Shown: positions 18,410 through 27,736, numbered from the stretch's first letter. The stretch is 64,000 bases of DNA from Aquirickettsiella gammari (GCA_963701065.1 OY969558.1:744001-808000); one strand, 5' to 3'. The notes: generated by a model not told the origin, from the sequence alone. Program-made: numbers and translations.

Positions 18410-19954
18410 TTACCAAGTTTGTGTCGTTTTAAAACAGCTAATCGCTTCCGCTAATCTTTTAGCAATCCCTTCGTTATAATCACCTTTTTCATTTATCTTT
18501 TTCAAAAGAGCAGCCTGCTCTGCGTGCATATAAGCTAACAATGCTTCCGCAAATACATTGATTTTCACCAATTCAATATCATCTAAATAACCTTGATCGG
18601 TCGCAAATAGAAGCACGGCCATTTCAGCCACACTCAAAGGTGCATATTGTTTTTGCTTTAACACTTCGGTAACACGCTGACCACGCTCAAGTTGCTTACG
18701 TGTCATTTCATCCAGATCCGACATAAACTGAGAAAAGGCAGCTAGTTCGCGATATTGGGCTAAGCTTAATCGAACACCACCGCCCAATTTTTTAATAATC
18801 TTTGTTTGTGCGGCAGAACCGACACGGGAAACGGACAAACCGGCATTAATTGCGGGACGAACACCTGCGTTAAATAAATCTGTTTCTAAAAAGATTTGAC
18901 CATCGGTAATTGATATAACATTCGTTGGAACAAAAGCAGAAACATCCCCAGCTTGCGTTTCGATAATAGGTAACGCGGTTAAAGATCCTGTTTTTCCTTT
19001 TACACGGCCATTGCTTGCTCTTTCAACAAACTCTGCATTAACCCTTGCCGCACGTTCAAGCAAACGTGAATGTAAATAAAAAATATCGCCCGGATAAGCT
19101 TCGCGCCCTGGTGGACGGCGCAATAACAAGGATATTTGACGATAAGCCCAGGCTTGCTTTGTTAAATCATCATAGATGATAAGTGCATCTTCGCCTTGAT
19201 CGCGGAAATATTCACCCATCGCGCAACCTGCATAAGGCGCAATAAACTGTAATGCGGCAGAATCAGCCGCACTTGCCGATACAATAATCGTATGTTTTAA
19301 AGCATCTTGTTCTTCTAGTTTTCTGACCACCGCCGCAATCGATGAAATTTTTTGCCCGATTGCCACATAGATACATTTTACCCCGGTATCTTTTTGATTA
19401 ATGATAGCATCCACAGCCAATGCCGTTTTTCCAGTTTGCCTATCACCAATAATTAGCTCGCGCTGACCACGCCCGATAGGGACCATGCTATCAATAGCAA
19501 GTATCCCTGTTTGCAATGGCTGAGAGACGCTCTGACGCCAAATAACACCCGGTGCAATTTGTTCAATAGGCGCATGATTTTCCGTCTCGATAGAACCTCG
19601 TCCATCTATAGGCTGCCCTAAAGCATTAACAACGCGGCCTAATAAGGCTTCGCCTACCGGAACCTCCAGAATACGCCCTGTGCACTTAACCGTTTGGCCT
19701 TCGCTTAATTGTTCATAATCACCTAAAACAACCGCACCCACAGAATCTCGCTCTAAATTTAAAGCAAGACCGTAACATTGATCTGCAAACTCTATCATTT
19801 CTCCCAACATGACATCATTCAAACCGTAGATTCGCACAATCCCGTCACGAAGACTGACGATACTTCCTTCTGTACGCGTTTCTGCAGAAACATCAAATTT
19901 CTGAATACGCTCTTTAATTAATTCATTAATTTCAGATGTAGTTAATTGTTGCAT
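18410..19954 (-). CDS. atpA: ATP synthase F1 subunit alpha
   Basis: Non-catalytic nucleotide-binding subunit of F1. 514 aa. Walker A is GDRQTGKTALA, the alpha signature is PAINAGLSVSRVGS, and the arginine finger region follows in VSRVG. The N-terminus carries the ELIKERIQKFDV helix that binds delta. Normal length and position, between atpH and atpG. Confidence 0.97.
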   Translation of the reverse strand: MQQLTTSEINELIKERIQKFDVSAETRTEGSIVSLRDGIVRIYGLNDVMLGEMIEFADQCYGLALNLERDSVGAVVLGDYEQLSEGQTVKCTGRILEVPVGEALLGRVVNALGQPIDGRGSIETENHAPIEQIAPGVIWRQSVSQPLQTGILAIDSMVPIGRGQRELIIGDRQTGKTALAVDAIINQKDTGVKCIYVAIGQKISSIAAVVRKLEEQDALKHTIIVSASAADSAALQFIAPYAGCAMGEYFRDQGEDALIIYDDLTKQAWAYRQISLLLRRPPGREAYPGDIFYLHSRLLERAARVNAEFVERASNGRVKGKTGSLTALPIIETQAGDVSAFVPTNVISITDGQIFLETDLFNAGVRPAINAGLSVSRVGSAAQTKIIKKLGGGVRLSLAQYRELAAFSQFMSDLDEMTRKQLERGQRVTEVLKQKQYAPLSVAEMAVLLFATDQGYLDDIELVKINVFAEALLAYMHAEQAALLKKINEKGDYNEGIAKRLAEAISCFKTTQTW

Positions 19955-19970
19955 TGACTTATACTGCCTC

Positions 19971-20507
19971 TTAATTCACTAATGTCGCACGTAAACGTTC
20001 TAGCTTCCCGCGTACAGAACTATCGATGACTAAATCTCCGACGCGAATGACTAGGCCACCCAATAAATAATTATCGATATGATGCTCTAGTATAACCTGA
20101 CGTTGTAAGCGCTGTGATAATGCATTTACTAAGGTTTGCTGTTCCACTTTAGTTAAAGGCACCGCCGAAATAGCATGTGCCGTCACTTGTTTGGCTTGTT
20201 CAGCCTTATATTGCTCAAATAAATATTCAATTTCCGGAAGAACTAACAAACGTTGTTTAAATGCCATAAGCTTTAAAAAATTCTTCCCAAAAGGAAACAT
20301 GAGTGATTTACAAAGTACTAACAAGCATTCATAAGCTTCCATTTTATCAATGCGAGGATTCGTTAATAAAACCTGCATCGCCTTCCCTTTTATAATCTTT
20401 GCCGCCTGTGCTAATAACATAGACCATGCCTGCAAATTTTTTTCTTCTAATGCACAAGCAAACGCGGCTCGTGCGTAAGGTCTTGCAATGGAAATTAAAT
20501 TGGCCAT
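19971..20507 (-). CDS. atpH: ATP synthase F1 subunit delta
   Basis: Peripheral-stalk subunit joining F1 alpha to the b dimer. 178 aa. The N-terminal helical domain starts IARPYARAAFACA and the C-terminal part ends GGLVIRVGDLVIDSSVRGKL. I use the ATG at 20507, which overlaps the atpF stop by one base (TGATG), not the in-frame TTG just before it. Translation coupling with atpF is likely. Confidence 0.96.
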   Translation of the reverse strand: MANLISIARPYARAAFACALEEKNLQAWSMLLAQAAKIIKGKAMQVLLTNPRIDKMEAYECLLVLCKSLMFPFGKNFLKLMAFKQRLLVLPEIEYLFEQYKAEQAKQVTAHAISAVPLTKVEQQTLVNALSQRLQRQVILEHHIDNYLLGGLVIRVGDLVIDSSVRGKLERLRATLVN

Positions 20508-20977
20508 CAAATTTCTTCCAAAGACTGCTTAAGCAGAGCATGTTGAGCCACACTATCTAGGGATTGCGCCAAAATTTTTTCAGTTGTCGTAATCACTAAG
20601 TTAGCTACTTCGGTACGTAGTTTTTGCTGCGCAGTTTGCCACTCTTGTTGAATATCGGCTCGCGCTATCGCTAATAAGCGTTCGTTTTCTGCTCGTATTT
20701 GTCGTTTTGATTCTTCAGCCATTTGACTAGCGCGCTTATTGGCCTGTTCGATGATCTCAGCCGCTTGCTGCTTTGCTACGTTTAAATATTCATCCACCTT
20801 AACCTGGGCTAATTCTAAGGCTTGTTGACCCCGTTCTGCAGCAGCTAAACCATCTGCAATACGTTGCTCACGCTCTCTCATTATCTGCAATATGGGTGGC
20901 CACACAAATCTCATGGTAAACCACACAAAAACAGAAAACGTAATTAACTGGCCTAATAAGGTTATATTAATTTCCAC
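20507..20977 (-). CDS. atpF: ATP synthase F0 subunit b
   Basis: Peripheral stalk. 156 aa: one N-terminal membrane helix (about residues 5-24, LLGQLITFSVFVWFTMRFVW) followed by a long charged, heptad-rich helix to the end. This is the usual proteobacterial b subunit. Located between atpE (28 bp) and atpH (1-bp overlap). Confidence 0.96.
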   Translation of the reverse strand: MEINITLLGQLITFSVFVWFTMRFVWPPILQIMREREQRIADGLAAAERGQQALELAQVKVDEYLNVAKQQAAEIIEQANKRASQMAEESKRQIRAENERLLAIARADIQQEWQTAQQKLRTEVANLVITTTEKILAQSLDSVAQHALLKQSLEEI

Positions 20978-21005
20978 GATGATCTATCTCTCAAGTTATT
21001 CTCGT

Positions 21006-21311
21006 TTAGCCTGTCACCGGTTTAGAAACTAGCTTTAAAACTTCACTTAAAAAAGGATTTTTAGCAAAAATTAAATAAAGTCCCATTACGATGGAAATAG
21101 CTGCAAAGGCATCGACCAATCCAGCCATTAAAAACATTCGCAACATCAGCATCGGTGTTAACTCAGGTTGGCGAGCGACTCCCTCTAAAAATTTACCCCC
21201 TAAAATACCAAAACCAATCGCTGTACCCAATGCAGCTAACCCGACTAATAAAGCCGCTGCTATGGCTGTTAATCCCTGAACATTTGCAACTACTTGCGCC
21301 ACTTCTACCAT
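21006..21311 (-). CDS. atpE: ATP synthase F0 subunit c
   Basis: Ring-forming proteolipid. 101 aa with two membrane helices (about 13-40 and 55-85) and the loop ARQPE. The ion-binding acid is D67 in AGLVDAF. The sequence around it lacks the extra polar ligands of Na+ rings, so a proton ring is expected. Slightly longer than the 79-aa E. coli protein at both ends. Confidence 0.96.
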   Translation of the reverse strand: MVEVAQVVANVQGLTAIAAALLVGLAALGTAIGFGILGGKFLEGVARQPELTPMLMLRMFLMAGLVDAFAAISIVMGLYLIFAKNPFLSEVLKLVSKPVTG

Positions 21312-21342
21312 TTTTATACCCTCTCTTTATATTAATAAATAG

Positions 21343-22152
21343 TTAATGTGTTTCTTCTTGGCCATGGGTCTCATGCGCCATACTTAAATAAACGATTGTT
21401 AACATCATAAAGATAAATGCTTGAATCGCAATGATTAAAATATGAAAAACAGCCCAAACACCACCAAAGGTCCACTGTATCCACCAGGGCAATAACGCCA
21501 CTAAAATAAAAATTAATTCACCAGCAAATAAATTCCCAAATAATCGTAATGATAAAGAAATGGGGCGTACGCATTCTTCTAGCAAGCGAAAAACAATATT
21601 AATAGGGAAAAGGTAGGGACCAAACGGAGCAACTAACATTTCTTTACTGAGTCCCTTCGCGCCTTTAATTTTTAGGTTATAGTAAATGATCAAAATAAAG
21701 ACTGCAATCGACATGCCAAAAGTCGCATTGGGATCAGCGGTTGGCACAGAGCGAAAATGGCCTACTCCAAACAATGACAACAAGGTCGGCAATAGATCGA
21801 CCGGAAGCAAATCCATAAAATTCATTAAGAACACCCAAACAAAAATCGTCAATGCCAAAGGCGCTATCAATTGGCTAACACCGTGAAAGGATTCCTTGAC
21901 TGTTTTATCAACAAACTCGACCAGGATTTCAACAAAATTTTGAATTTTACCCGGAACACCGCTGCAAGCTGTTATCGCAACCCAACGAAATAAAATTAAA
22001 AATCCTATCCCTAGTACAGCAGATAATAAAAAAGTATCGAGATTTAAATTCCAAAAGCTCCCTTGGCCGGAAAAGCTCCAAGTTTTTAGGTTGAAGCTGA
22101 GATGTTCAAGATGATGTTGGACATAATTAGCCGGGGTTTGTTCTCCACTCAT
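21343..22152 (-). CDS. atpB: ATP synthase F0 subunit a
   Basis: Proton-channel subunit. 269 aa, multi-spanning. The essential arginine is in SLSLRLFGNLFAGE, and PFGPYLFPINIVFR and the last-helix histidine-rich tail are typical. Its start overlaps the atpI stop by four bases. Confidence 0.96.
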   Translation of the reverse strand: MSGEQTPANYVQHHLEHLSFNLKTWSFSGQGSFWNLNLDTFLLSAVLGIGFLILFRWVAITACSGVPGKIQNFVEILVEFVDKTVKESFHGVSQLIAPLALTIFVWVFLMNFMDLLPVDLLPTLLSLFGVGHFRSVPTADPNATFGMSIAVFILIIYYNLKIKGAKGLSKEMLVAPFGPYLFPINIVFRLLEECVRPISLSLRLFGNLFAGELIFILVALLPWWIQWTFGGVWAVFHILIIAIQAFIFMMLTIVYLSMAHETHGQEETH

Positions 22153-22559
22153 AACAGACCCTCCTTGTTTTTAATGGTTAACAATAGCCAAAATATCAGC
22201 TGCGCGGCCAAATAACCTGATAAAAGCACAGGGAAATTAATTGATAATAACCTAGCCATCATTATGAAAAAAAATCCACTTAATAATAATTTTATTAATT
22301 CTGCTCGATAAAAAATATGCAATAAGCGCTCTGCTGAAACCCGACCTAAATGATGCATCACTTTAACTACAAAGTAGCAATTAGGGAGTAACCACAAAAT
22401 AATTCCTAGCGCCAGAGAGCTTATAATCTTCCTGTTATGAAAGTCATTCCCTAAAATGGCGACCACCCCCGATAAAACCACCCAAAATGCGATGAAGCCC
22501 GCCTGCCACATTTTTCGAATTAATCTAACCGCTAACTGGGCTAGCCTACTAAAAACCAT
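22149..22559 (-). CDS. atpI: ATP synthase assembly/accessory protein AtpI
   Basis: 136-aa four-helix membrane protein encoded first in the atp operon. Its position and topology fit AtpI, which assists c-ring assembly in other bacteria. Sequence is poorly conserved in this family, so identity rests mainly on synteny, the basic N-terminus and helices near 17-35, 46-65, 90-107 and 110-128. The transcript leader is predicted to be only about 23 bases. Confidence 0.85.
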   Translation of the reverse strand: MVFSRLAQLAVRLIRKMWQAGFIAFWVVLSGVVAILGNDFHNRKIISSLALGIILWLLPNCYFVVKVMHHLGRVSAERLLHIFYRAELIKLLLSGFFFIMMARLLSINFPVLLSGYLAAQLIFWLLLTIKNKEGLL

Positions 22560-22588
22560 CTAAGCCCGCCACTTACAAATTGTCGCAC

Positions 22589-22617
22589 AGTATAATGAGC
22601 GCAACCCTTTTATGCAA
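22589..22617 (-). promoter_or_regulatory. atp operon promoter
   Basis: On the minus strand: -35 TTGCAT (complement at 22612-22617), a 17-bp spacer, -10 TATACT (complement at 22589-22594), placing the start near 22582. This is a strong sigma70 match and serves atpI through atpC, possibly glmU too. It lies just outside the duplicated 135-bp block. Confidence 0.65.
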
Positions 22618-22625
22618 TGCTAATT

Positions 22626-22895
22626 AAGGCGGTATTACACATTTTGACAGGATTGATTAAAATCCTAGCCTGTATATTGAATTTTGAGTCGTTAACAGCC
22701 GCCGTGTTAACCCTATCAAAAAATTTAATTGGTAAAAATTACGATTATAGTTAGCGCTTTAAGGCGGTATTACACATTTTGACAGGATTGATTAAAATCC
22801 TAGCCTGTATATTGAATTTTGAGTCGTTAACAGCCGCCGTGTTAACCCTATCAAAAAATTTAATTGGTAAAAATTACGATTATAGTTAGCGCTTT
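22626..22895. repeat. Perfect tandem duplication, 2 x 135 bp, between atpI and fba
   Basis: Copy 1 is 22626-22760 and copy 2 is 22761-22895; both begin AAGGCGGTATTACAC and end TTAGCGCTTT. I see no mismatch between them. Each copy contains two hairpins: AGGATT-6 bases-AATCCT, and GTTAACA-7 bases-TGTTAAC. No ORF spans it. It sits between the divergent atp and fba promoters. Perfect identity implies a recent event, gene conversion or an assembly artefact. Confidence 0.93.
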
Positions 22896-23005
22896 CATAA
22901 AGTCTATTTGTAAAGAACTGACATTACGATAAAAACAAAACTTCAATTAAACTGACGAGGCTAGAGAAAAATTGAGATCGGCACTTTAACTAGAAATTAC
23001 TCACA

Positions 23006-23034
23006 TTGTTCTATATAGTAGTAGCCGTTATAAA
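23006..23034 (+). promoter_or_regulatory. Putative fba promoter
   Basis: TTGTTC at 23006-23011, 17-bp spacer, TATAAA at 23029-23034, about 58 bp before the fba start. A moderate sigma70 match. The tandem 135-bp block ends 110 bp upstream of it. Confidence 0.45.
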
Positions 23035-23092
23035 ATAGGTGCGGAATTCACCCAGCTGTATTACACGTCAAAAAAATGTAAGGAGCAATTAT

Positions 23093-24136
23093 ATGGCCAC
23101 TCACGAGCTTGAAGGGACTATTCAACGACTAACAGTACCAGGAAAGGGAATTTTAGCGGCCGATGAAAGTCAAGCCACCATTGCTAAGCGGTTCGCCAGT
23201 TTACATTTAGAGTCAACCGTAGAGAATCGTCGTAATTATCGTGAACTACTCTTTGCTACACCAGGTATCGAAGCATTTATCAATGGCGTTATCCTGCATG
23301 AAGAAACATTAGCGCAAAAAAATAAAAATGGATTGCTTTTCCCTGAGTTTTTAGATAAAGAAGGTATTGTTCCTGGCATTAAGGTAGATAAAGGGCTTAT
23401 TCCCCTAAACGCCGAAGAAAAGCTGACCCAAGGCCTAGATGGTTTAGCGGAACGTCTCCTAACTTATAAAAACCTAGGGGCTTATTTTGCCAAATGGCGA
23501 GCCGTTTTTTCCATTTCTGATACGCTTCCTTCCTCTCTAGCGATAGTCACTAACACCCAATGCTTGGCGCGTTATGCTTCTATTTGCCAAAACAATGGCA
23601 TTGTACCCATTGTAGAGCCTGAATTATTGATAGATGGGGACCACAGTTTAGCGCGCTGTGCCGAGGCAACTAAAGCTACTTTTCATGCGCTATTTGAAGA
23701 ACTGTATAAACATCAGGTTTTATTAGAATGTATGATACTAAAACCTAGTATGGTAATTGCCGGAAATCAATATACACCGCCGCCTAATGTAGCTGAAGTC
23801 GCTGCTGCAACGCTAAAAATATTGCGCCAAGTCGTTCCTGCCGCGGTACCCAGCATTAATTTTCTTTCCGGTGGGCAAACCCCCGAGGCCGCTACGGCGC
23901 ACTTAAATACGATGAATAAATTACAGCCTTCGCGCAATCCTTGGCTGTTAAGTTTCTCGTATGGTCGCGCATTACAAGAACCTGCACTCAAAATATGGAA
24001 TGGAAAAGCACATAATGTCAAAGCGGCGCAACGCGCATTTTATAAACGCGCAAAACTTAATGCAGCCGCTTGCAAGGGGCAATATCAATCAAATATGGAA
24101 GCGGAAGAAAAAGAAACTGAGCCTTCCTTCGCTTAA
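23093..24136 (+). CDS. Fructose-bisphosphate aldolase, class I (eukaryote-like)
   Basis: Cleaves fructose-1,6-bisphosphate by a Schiff-base mechanism. 347 aa from the ATG at 23093, chosen for the AAGGAG site eight bases upstream and the family start THELEGTIQRL. The open frame reaches back to 23039 without a ribosome site. Active-site features: GKGILAADES, K134 in AKWRAVF, and Schiff-base K217 in CMILKPSMV. This animal/plant-type class I enzyme replaces the metal-dependent class II enzyme of many bacteria. Confidence 0.95.
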   Translation: MATHELEGTIQRLTVPGKGILAADESQATIAKRFASLHLESTVENRRNYRELLFATPGIEAFINGVILHEETLAQKNKNGLLFPEFLDKEGIVPGIKVDKGLIPLNAEEKLTQGLDGLAERLLTYKNLGAYFAKWRAVFSISDTLPSSLAIVTNTQCLARYASICQNNGIVPIVEPELLIDGDHSLARCAEATKATFHALFEELYKHQVLLECMILKPSMVIAGNQYTPPPNVAEVAAATLKILRQVVPAAVPSINFLSGGQTPEAATAHLNTMNKLQPSRNPWLLSFSYGRALQEPALKIWNGKAHNVKAAQRAFYKRAKLNAAACKGQYQSNMEAEEKETEPSFA

Positions 24137-24162
24137 ATTTACTTAAGTGAAGAACCATAAAT

Positions 24163-24606
24163 GTGCAAAATTTTAAGCAAAAAATAAAAATAATTTTTTT
24201 TATTTTCTTGGCAAGCTTGGTAACTAGTGCCTATGCCGATTTTTTTGATGAATCGGCAATAGCATTAGAAAACCGTATTGCGCCCATCGGGAAAGTTAAA
24301 CTATCTTCATCGACGAGCAGCATTTCATCGCTGACAACTTCTAATATAAAAACGCATTTGGGCAAAACCTTATTTAAAAGTAAATGTGCCTTATGTCATA
24401 GCCACGGCCTAGCGGGGGCTCCGCGTTTGGGAAATAAAGCAGATTGGCAACCGCGAATCAAAAAAAAATTTTCACTCTTACTAAAACACGCAACAACGGG
24501 ATATCGCGCCATGCCGCCCAAAGGGGCTTGTTTAGAGTGTTCAGTCGCAGACTTAGAGGCGGCCATTCACTACATGCTAGAACAACTCCATTTATCTAAG
24601 AAATAA
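24163..24606 (+). CDS. Cytochrome c5-like c-type cytochrome
   Basis: Periplasmic one-haem electron carrier, 147 aa. The start is GTG; a signal peptide or membrane anchor runs over about residues 8-25 (IKIIFFIFLASLVTSAYA). Haem is bound by C75-x2-C78-H79, with M117 as the axial ligand (MPPKG). C123 and C126 form the CxxC that marks the c5 branch. An overlapping ATG at 24161 is out of frame. It follows fba by 26 bp and may be cotranscribed. Confidence 0.9.
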   Translation: MQNFKQKIKIIFFIFLASLVTSAYADFFDESAIALENRIAPIGKVKLSSSTSSISSLTTSNIKTHLGKTLFKSKCALCHSHGLAGAPRLGNKADWQPRIKKKFSLLLKHATTGYRAMPPKGACLECSVADLEAAIHYMLEQLHLSKK

Positions 24607-24705
24607 TATCCGTCTTATTTTATGCAAATCTCAGCATAGCACTGTAATTTCACTATTTCTCGCTTATTTAATTAACAGTTTCTTACCTGAAATTTGCATA
24701 GTCTA

Positions 24706-25050
24706 TCAAACTACTATCTTTTCACGATTTTGATCCACTATCCTTTTACTAATGCCTCTTATCTTGATCAAGTCATCAATCGATTTAAAAGGTCCATGTT
24801 CATTACGATAAGCAAGGATTGCCTTGGCACGCTTTAAACCAATGCCCTTTAATTCTGCCACTAAGGTTTCGGCATCTGCCGTATTAATATTCACCGACGC
24901 CAAAGCCTGATTGGATAGCATCGCTTTTGCTTCTATGGAATGAGAGGATGGCGCCGTCTGATTAAATTTAATAGGTTCGACCGCTGCCAAAGCGGGTGTA
25001 GCTATAACTGACGCTAATAAAGTAGCAACTAAAGAAGAATAAATATCCAT
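24706..25050 (-). CDS. ComEA-like helix-hairpin-helix protein
   Basis: Exported DNA-binding protein, 114 aa. The signal peptide covers about residues 1-23 (ends ALAAVE). The C-terminal HhH pair (ININTADAETLVAELKGIG and FKSIDDLIKIRGISKRIV) is the ComEA core. In competent bacteria it holds incoming DNA in the periplasm. comM also occurs in this window, which hints at a retained uptake pathway. Monocistronic; converges on the cytochrome gene. Confidence 0.9.
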   Translation of the reverse strand: MDIYSSLVATLLASVIATPALAAVEPIKFNQTAPSSHSIEAKAMLSNQALASVNINTADAETLVAELKGIGLKRAKAILAYRNEHGPFKSIDDLIKIRGISKRIVDQNREKIVV

Positions 25051-25122
25051 AACAAAACTCCTTTTTAATGTTTTTTTACTGGAGCTTTCATTTTATGAAG
25101 AAACAACTAATGAATCAATGAA

Positions 25123-26076
25123 TTAAAAGGTAATATTTTTATGCATTATAGAAAGATAATCCTTCACTCCTTGCGCAACTTTTCGAAATGCTCCGCAATA
25201 ACCAGCGGCACGTAATTGAGAAAGATCAGCTTGAGTAAAGCTTTGATAACAGGATCGCAATTGTTCTGGAAATGGAATATAGCGGATCTCACCACGTCCA
25301 TAAACCTCAATAACCGCTTTTGCTAAGCTATTAAAACTCTCGCTATTACCTGTTCCTGCATTATAAATACCACTTTTTTTTGACTCTAAAAACCAGAGAT
25401 TAATTGCAACCGCATCATCAACATAGATAAAATCTCGTCGTTGTTCACCATCTTCACACCCATCTGATCCTGCAAACAAATTAATAACCCCTGTTTTTTC
25501 AAGTTGTTGATAAGCATGTAATACCACACTGGCCATTTTACCTTTATGGTCTTCTTTAGGACCATAAACATTAAAATAACGTAAGCCTACAATTGGACTT
25601 TTTGCGTCCCTAAACCTATGTCGTACATATTGATCGAATAAATATTTGGAATAGGCATAAATATTTACCGGCTTTTCATAGGCTAGGTCTTCTTTAAAAA
25701 CCGTTCCTAAACCATAAACAGCTGCACTTGAAGCATAAATAAAGGGCACCCGCCAAGCGAGACAGTAATGTAATAAATGCTTTGAATATTCGTAATTATT
25801 TTTCATCATATACTGTCCATTCCATTCGGTGGTTGTAGAACAGGCGCCTTGATGAAAAATTGCTTTTAGCCTAGGAAACGGCTTATTTTGCTTAATTTTC
25901 TCTAAAAAATCATTTTGATCTAAATAATCAGCCACCGAACAATCGATGATATTTCTAAATTTAGTTCCATCGCTTAAATCATCGACCACCAAAATAGGCA
26001 GTCCGGGATAAACATTATTTAATTGTTTGACTAAATTACTACCAATAAAACCCGCACCTCCTGTAACAATAATCAC
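25123..26076 (-). CDS. hldD: ADP-L-glycero-D-manno-heptose 6-epimerase
   Basis: Epimerises ADP-D,D-heptose to ADP-L,D-heptose for the LPS inner core. 317 aa, extended SDR. The Rossmann motif is GGAGFIGSNL at residues 6-15 and the catalytic Y-x3-K lies in NIYAYSKYLFDQYV. The block RYFNVYGPKEDHKG is typical of HldD. It overlaps hldE by four bases, so the pair is one operon. Confidence 0.96.
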   Translation of the reverse strand: MIIVTGGAGFIGSNLVKQLNNVYPGLPILVVDDLSDGTKFRNIIDCSVADYLDQNDFLEKIKQNKPFPRLKAIFHQGACSTTTEWNGQYMMKNNYEYSKHLLHYCLAWRVPFIYASSAAVYGLGTVFKEDLAYEKPVNIYAYSKYLFDQYVRHRFRDAKSPIVGLRYFNVYGPKEDHKGKMASVVLHAYQQLEKTGVINLFAGSDGCEDGEQRRDFIYVDDAVAINLWFLESKKSGIYNAGTGNSESFNSLAKAVIEVYGRGEIRYIPFPEQLRSCYQSFTQADLSQLRAAGYCGAFRKVAQGVKDYLSIMHKNITF

Positions 26077-27512
26077 AAGGAGTGCTCCTTCTCTTGAATT
26101 GCCGAAATAATGGCACTAGTAGAACATCCTGCTACGAAATCAATCAATTTAATCTGTCCACCATATCCTTGTATTACTTTTGCTTCGGGAAGATCATCCA
26201 ATTGATAATCACTGCCCTTTACCCAAATATCTGGCAAAATCAATTGGATAAGTCGCTCGGGTGTCGTTTCATTAAAAGCTACAATCCAATCGACCGCACT
26301 CAAGCCGGCTAAAACAGCCATACGGTTAGCCAAATTATTAATTGGTCGTTCTGAACCTTTTAATTTTGACACGGAATCATCTTCATTAACGGCAACGATC
26401 AAACGGTCACCAAAGCGCTTAGCTTGCTCCAAATAAGCAACATGACCTGCGTGTAAAATATCAAAACAACCTCCCGTCATCACTATTTGCTCATTATGTG
26501 CCCTCGCATCTTCAACGACTACTTTAAGTTCAGCTTCAGTCAAAATACCGCGATGCAAGGAAAGCTGTTGTATTTGAATAGCGCGTCTTAACTCAGCCAA
26601 ACTGACTGTAGCAGTGCCTAATTTTCCAACAACAATGCTTGCGGCAATATTGGCAAGTTGTGCTGATTGCACTAAATCTCCTTCGGCCACATAAGTTAGC
26701 GCTAAGCAGGCAATCGCTGTATCGCCCGCACCAGTAACATCATAAACTTGTTTAGCAAACGCAGGTAAACAAACTTCAGCTTGATTCGGTCGAATTAATG
26801 TCATTCCTTGCTCACCACGTGTCACCAGTAAGGCCTTAAGGCCATGGGTTTTTAAAAGTTCTAGACCCTTTTGCAATAAAGTAGATTCACTATCACAAAT
26901 CCCCGCTACCGCTTCAAACTCTCGCCAATTGGGTGTTAATACCGTTGCGCCTTGATATAAACTAAAGTCATTGCTTTTAGGATCAACAAACACAGGTTTA
27001 TCCGCTCTTTGTGCCAATTGAATTAAATCCTGTGCATAAGCTAAACATCCCTTTGCGTAATCAGACAAAATAACGACATCGCACTGCGCAAGTCTTTGCT
27101 CAAATAGTTTTTTTAGTCGGGTATAATCAATTGGATAAGAGGCTTGTTCGAAATCAAGTCGTATCAATTGCTGATGTAAACTGAGTACACGAAGCTTCGT
27201 CACTGTAGGTGATTGCGGCATTCGAGATAGATAACAATTGACCCCTGCATTAGTTAATTTTTTTTCAAGTATCTCGCCTGCGGCATCGTCTCCGCAAAAA
27301 CTAATCAAATCAACCTGCGCGCCTAGCGCCGCTATATTTAAAGCAACATTACCCGCGCCGCCTGGACGTTCTTCCAGCGTTTGCACATGAACTATCGGGA
27401 CAGGTGCTTCCGGAGAGATTCTAGACGTTGCACCGGACCAATAGCGATCCAGCATAACATCGCCTACCACTAAAGCACGAATAGATTGAAATGGAGGGAC
27501 TTGTATTTTCAT
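26073..27512 (-). CDS. hldE: Bifunctional heptose-7-phosphate kinase / heptose-1-phosphate adenylyltransferase
   Basis: 479 aa. The N-terminal ribokinase-type domain (about 1-320) has GGAGNVALNIAALGA and the anion hole DVTGAGDTAIA. The C-terminal nucleotidyltransferase (about 345-479) has the HxGH site in FDILHAGHVAYL. Supplies ADP-heptose to the LPS core together with hldD downstream and waaF (61945-62979). Confidence 0.97.
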   Translation of the reverse strand: MKIQVPPFQSIRALVVGDVMLDRYWSGATSRISPEAPVPIVHVQTLEERPGGAGNVALNIAALGAQVDLISFCGDDAAGEILEKKLTNAGVNCYLSRMPQSPTVTKLRVLSLHQQLIRLDFEQASYPIDYTRLKKLFEQRLAQCDVVILSDYAKGCLAYAQDLIQLAQRADKPVFVDPKSNDFSLYQGATVLTPNWREFEAVAGICDSESTLLQKGLELLKTHGLKALLVTRGEQGMTLIRPNQAEVCLPAFAKQVYDVTGAGDTAIACLALTYVAEGDLVQSAQLANIAASIVVGKLGTATVSLAELRRAIQIQQLSLHRGILTEAELKVVVEDARAHNEQIVMTGGCFDILHAGHVAYLEQAKRFGDRLIVAVNEDDSVSKLKGSERPINNLANRMAVLAGLSAVDWIVAFNETTPERLIQLILPDIWVKGSDYQLDDLPEAKVIQGYGGQIKLIDFVAGCSTSAIISAIQEKEHSL

Positions 27513-27566
27513 TAAACCTCTTACAAAATCTTCTTTTTACGTTTTTGAATCCTTAAACACGATTTT

Positions 27567-27582
27567 TTCTGTCACTACAGAA
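27567..27582. repeat. Palindrome in the hldE-recA intergenic region
   Basis: TTCTGT-CACT-ACAGAA, perfect 6-bp arms. It resembles half-sites of a LexA box (CTGT/ACAG), but the spacer is four bases where the gammaproteobacterial box has eight. It lies 50 bp upstream of the putative recA -35, so regulation of recA or hldE by another factor is possible. Confidence 0.5.
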
Positions 27583-27631
27583 TCAGCCACACTATGCACG
27601 AATTTGTCTATAATTTAAACACTTACTCATC

Positions 27632-27660
27632 TTGACAGTAATCGATCGGTAAAGCATATA
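27632..27660 (+). promoter_or_regulatory. recA promoter
   Basis: A perfect -35 TTGACA at 27632-27637, 17-bp spacer, -10 CATATA at 27655-27660. The leader to the recA ATG is about 70 bases. I see no canonical CTGT-N8-ACAG LexA operator over it. Confidence 0.6.
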
Positions 27661-27736
27661 GAGGCTGCCGCTTAGTTTATGCGATAATGCTAACCAGAGT
27701 CCATCTTCCCCATTTTCCTTTGAAGGTACTTAACCT

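Noticed and set aside
24621..24700. TATGCAAAT ... ATTTGCATA inverted repeat after the cytochrome gene
   Set aside because: Arms are perfect but 62 bp apart and there is no T-run, so terminator or operator function cannot be supported.
27567..27582. Canonical SOS/LexA box before recA
   Set aside because: CTGT and ACAG are four bases apart where eight are required, so it is reported only as a palindrome.
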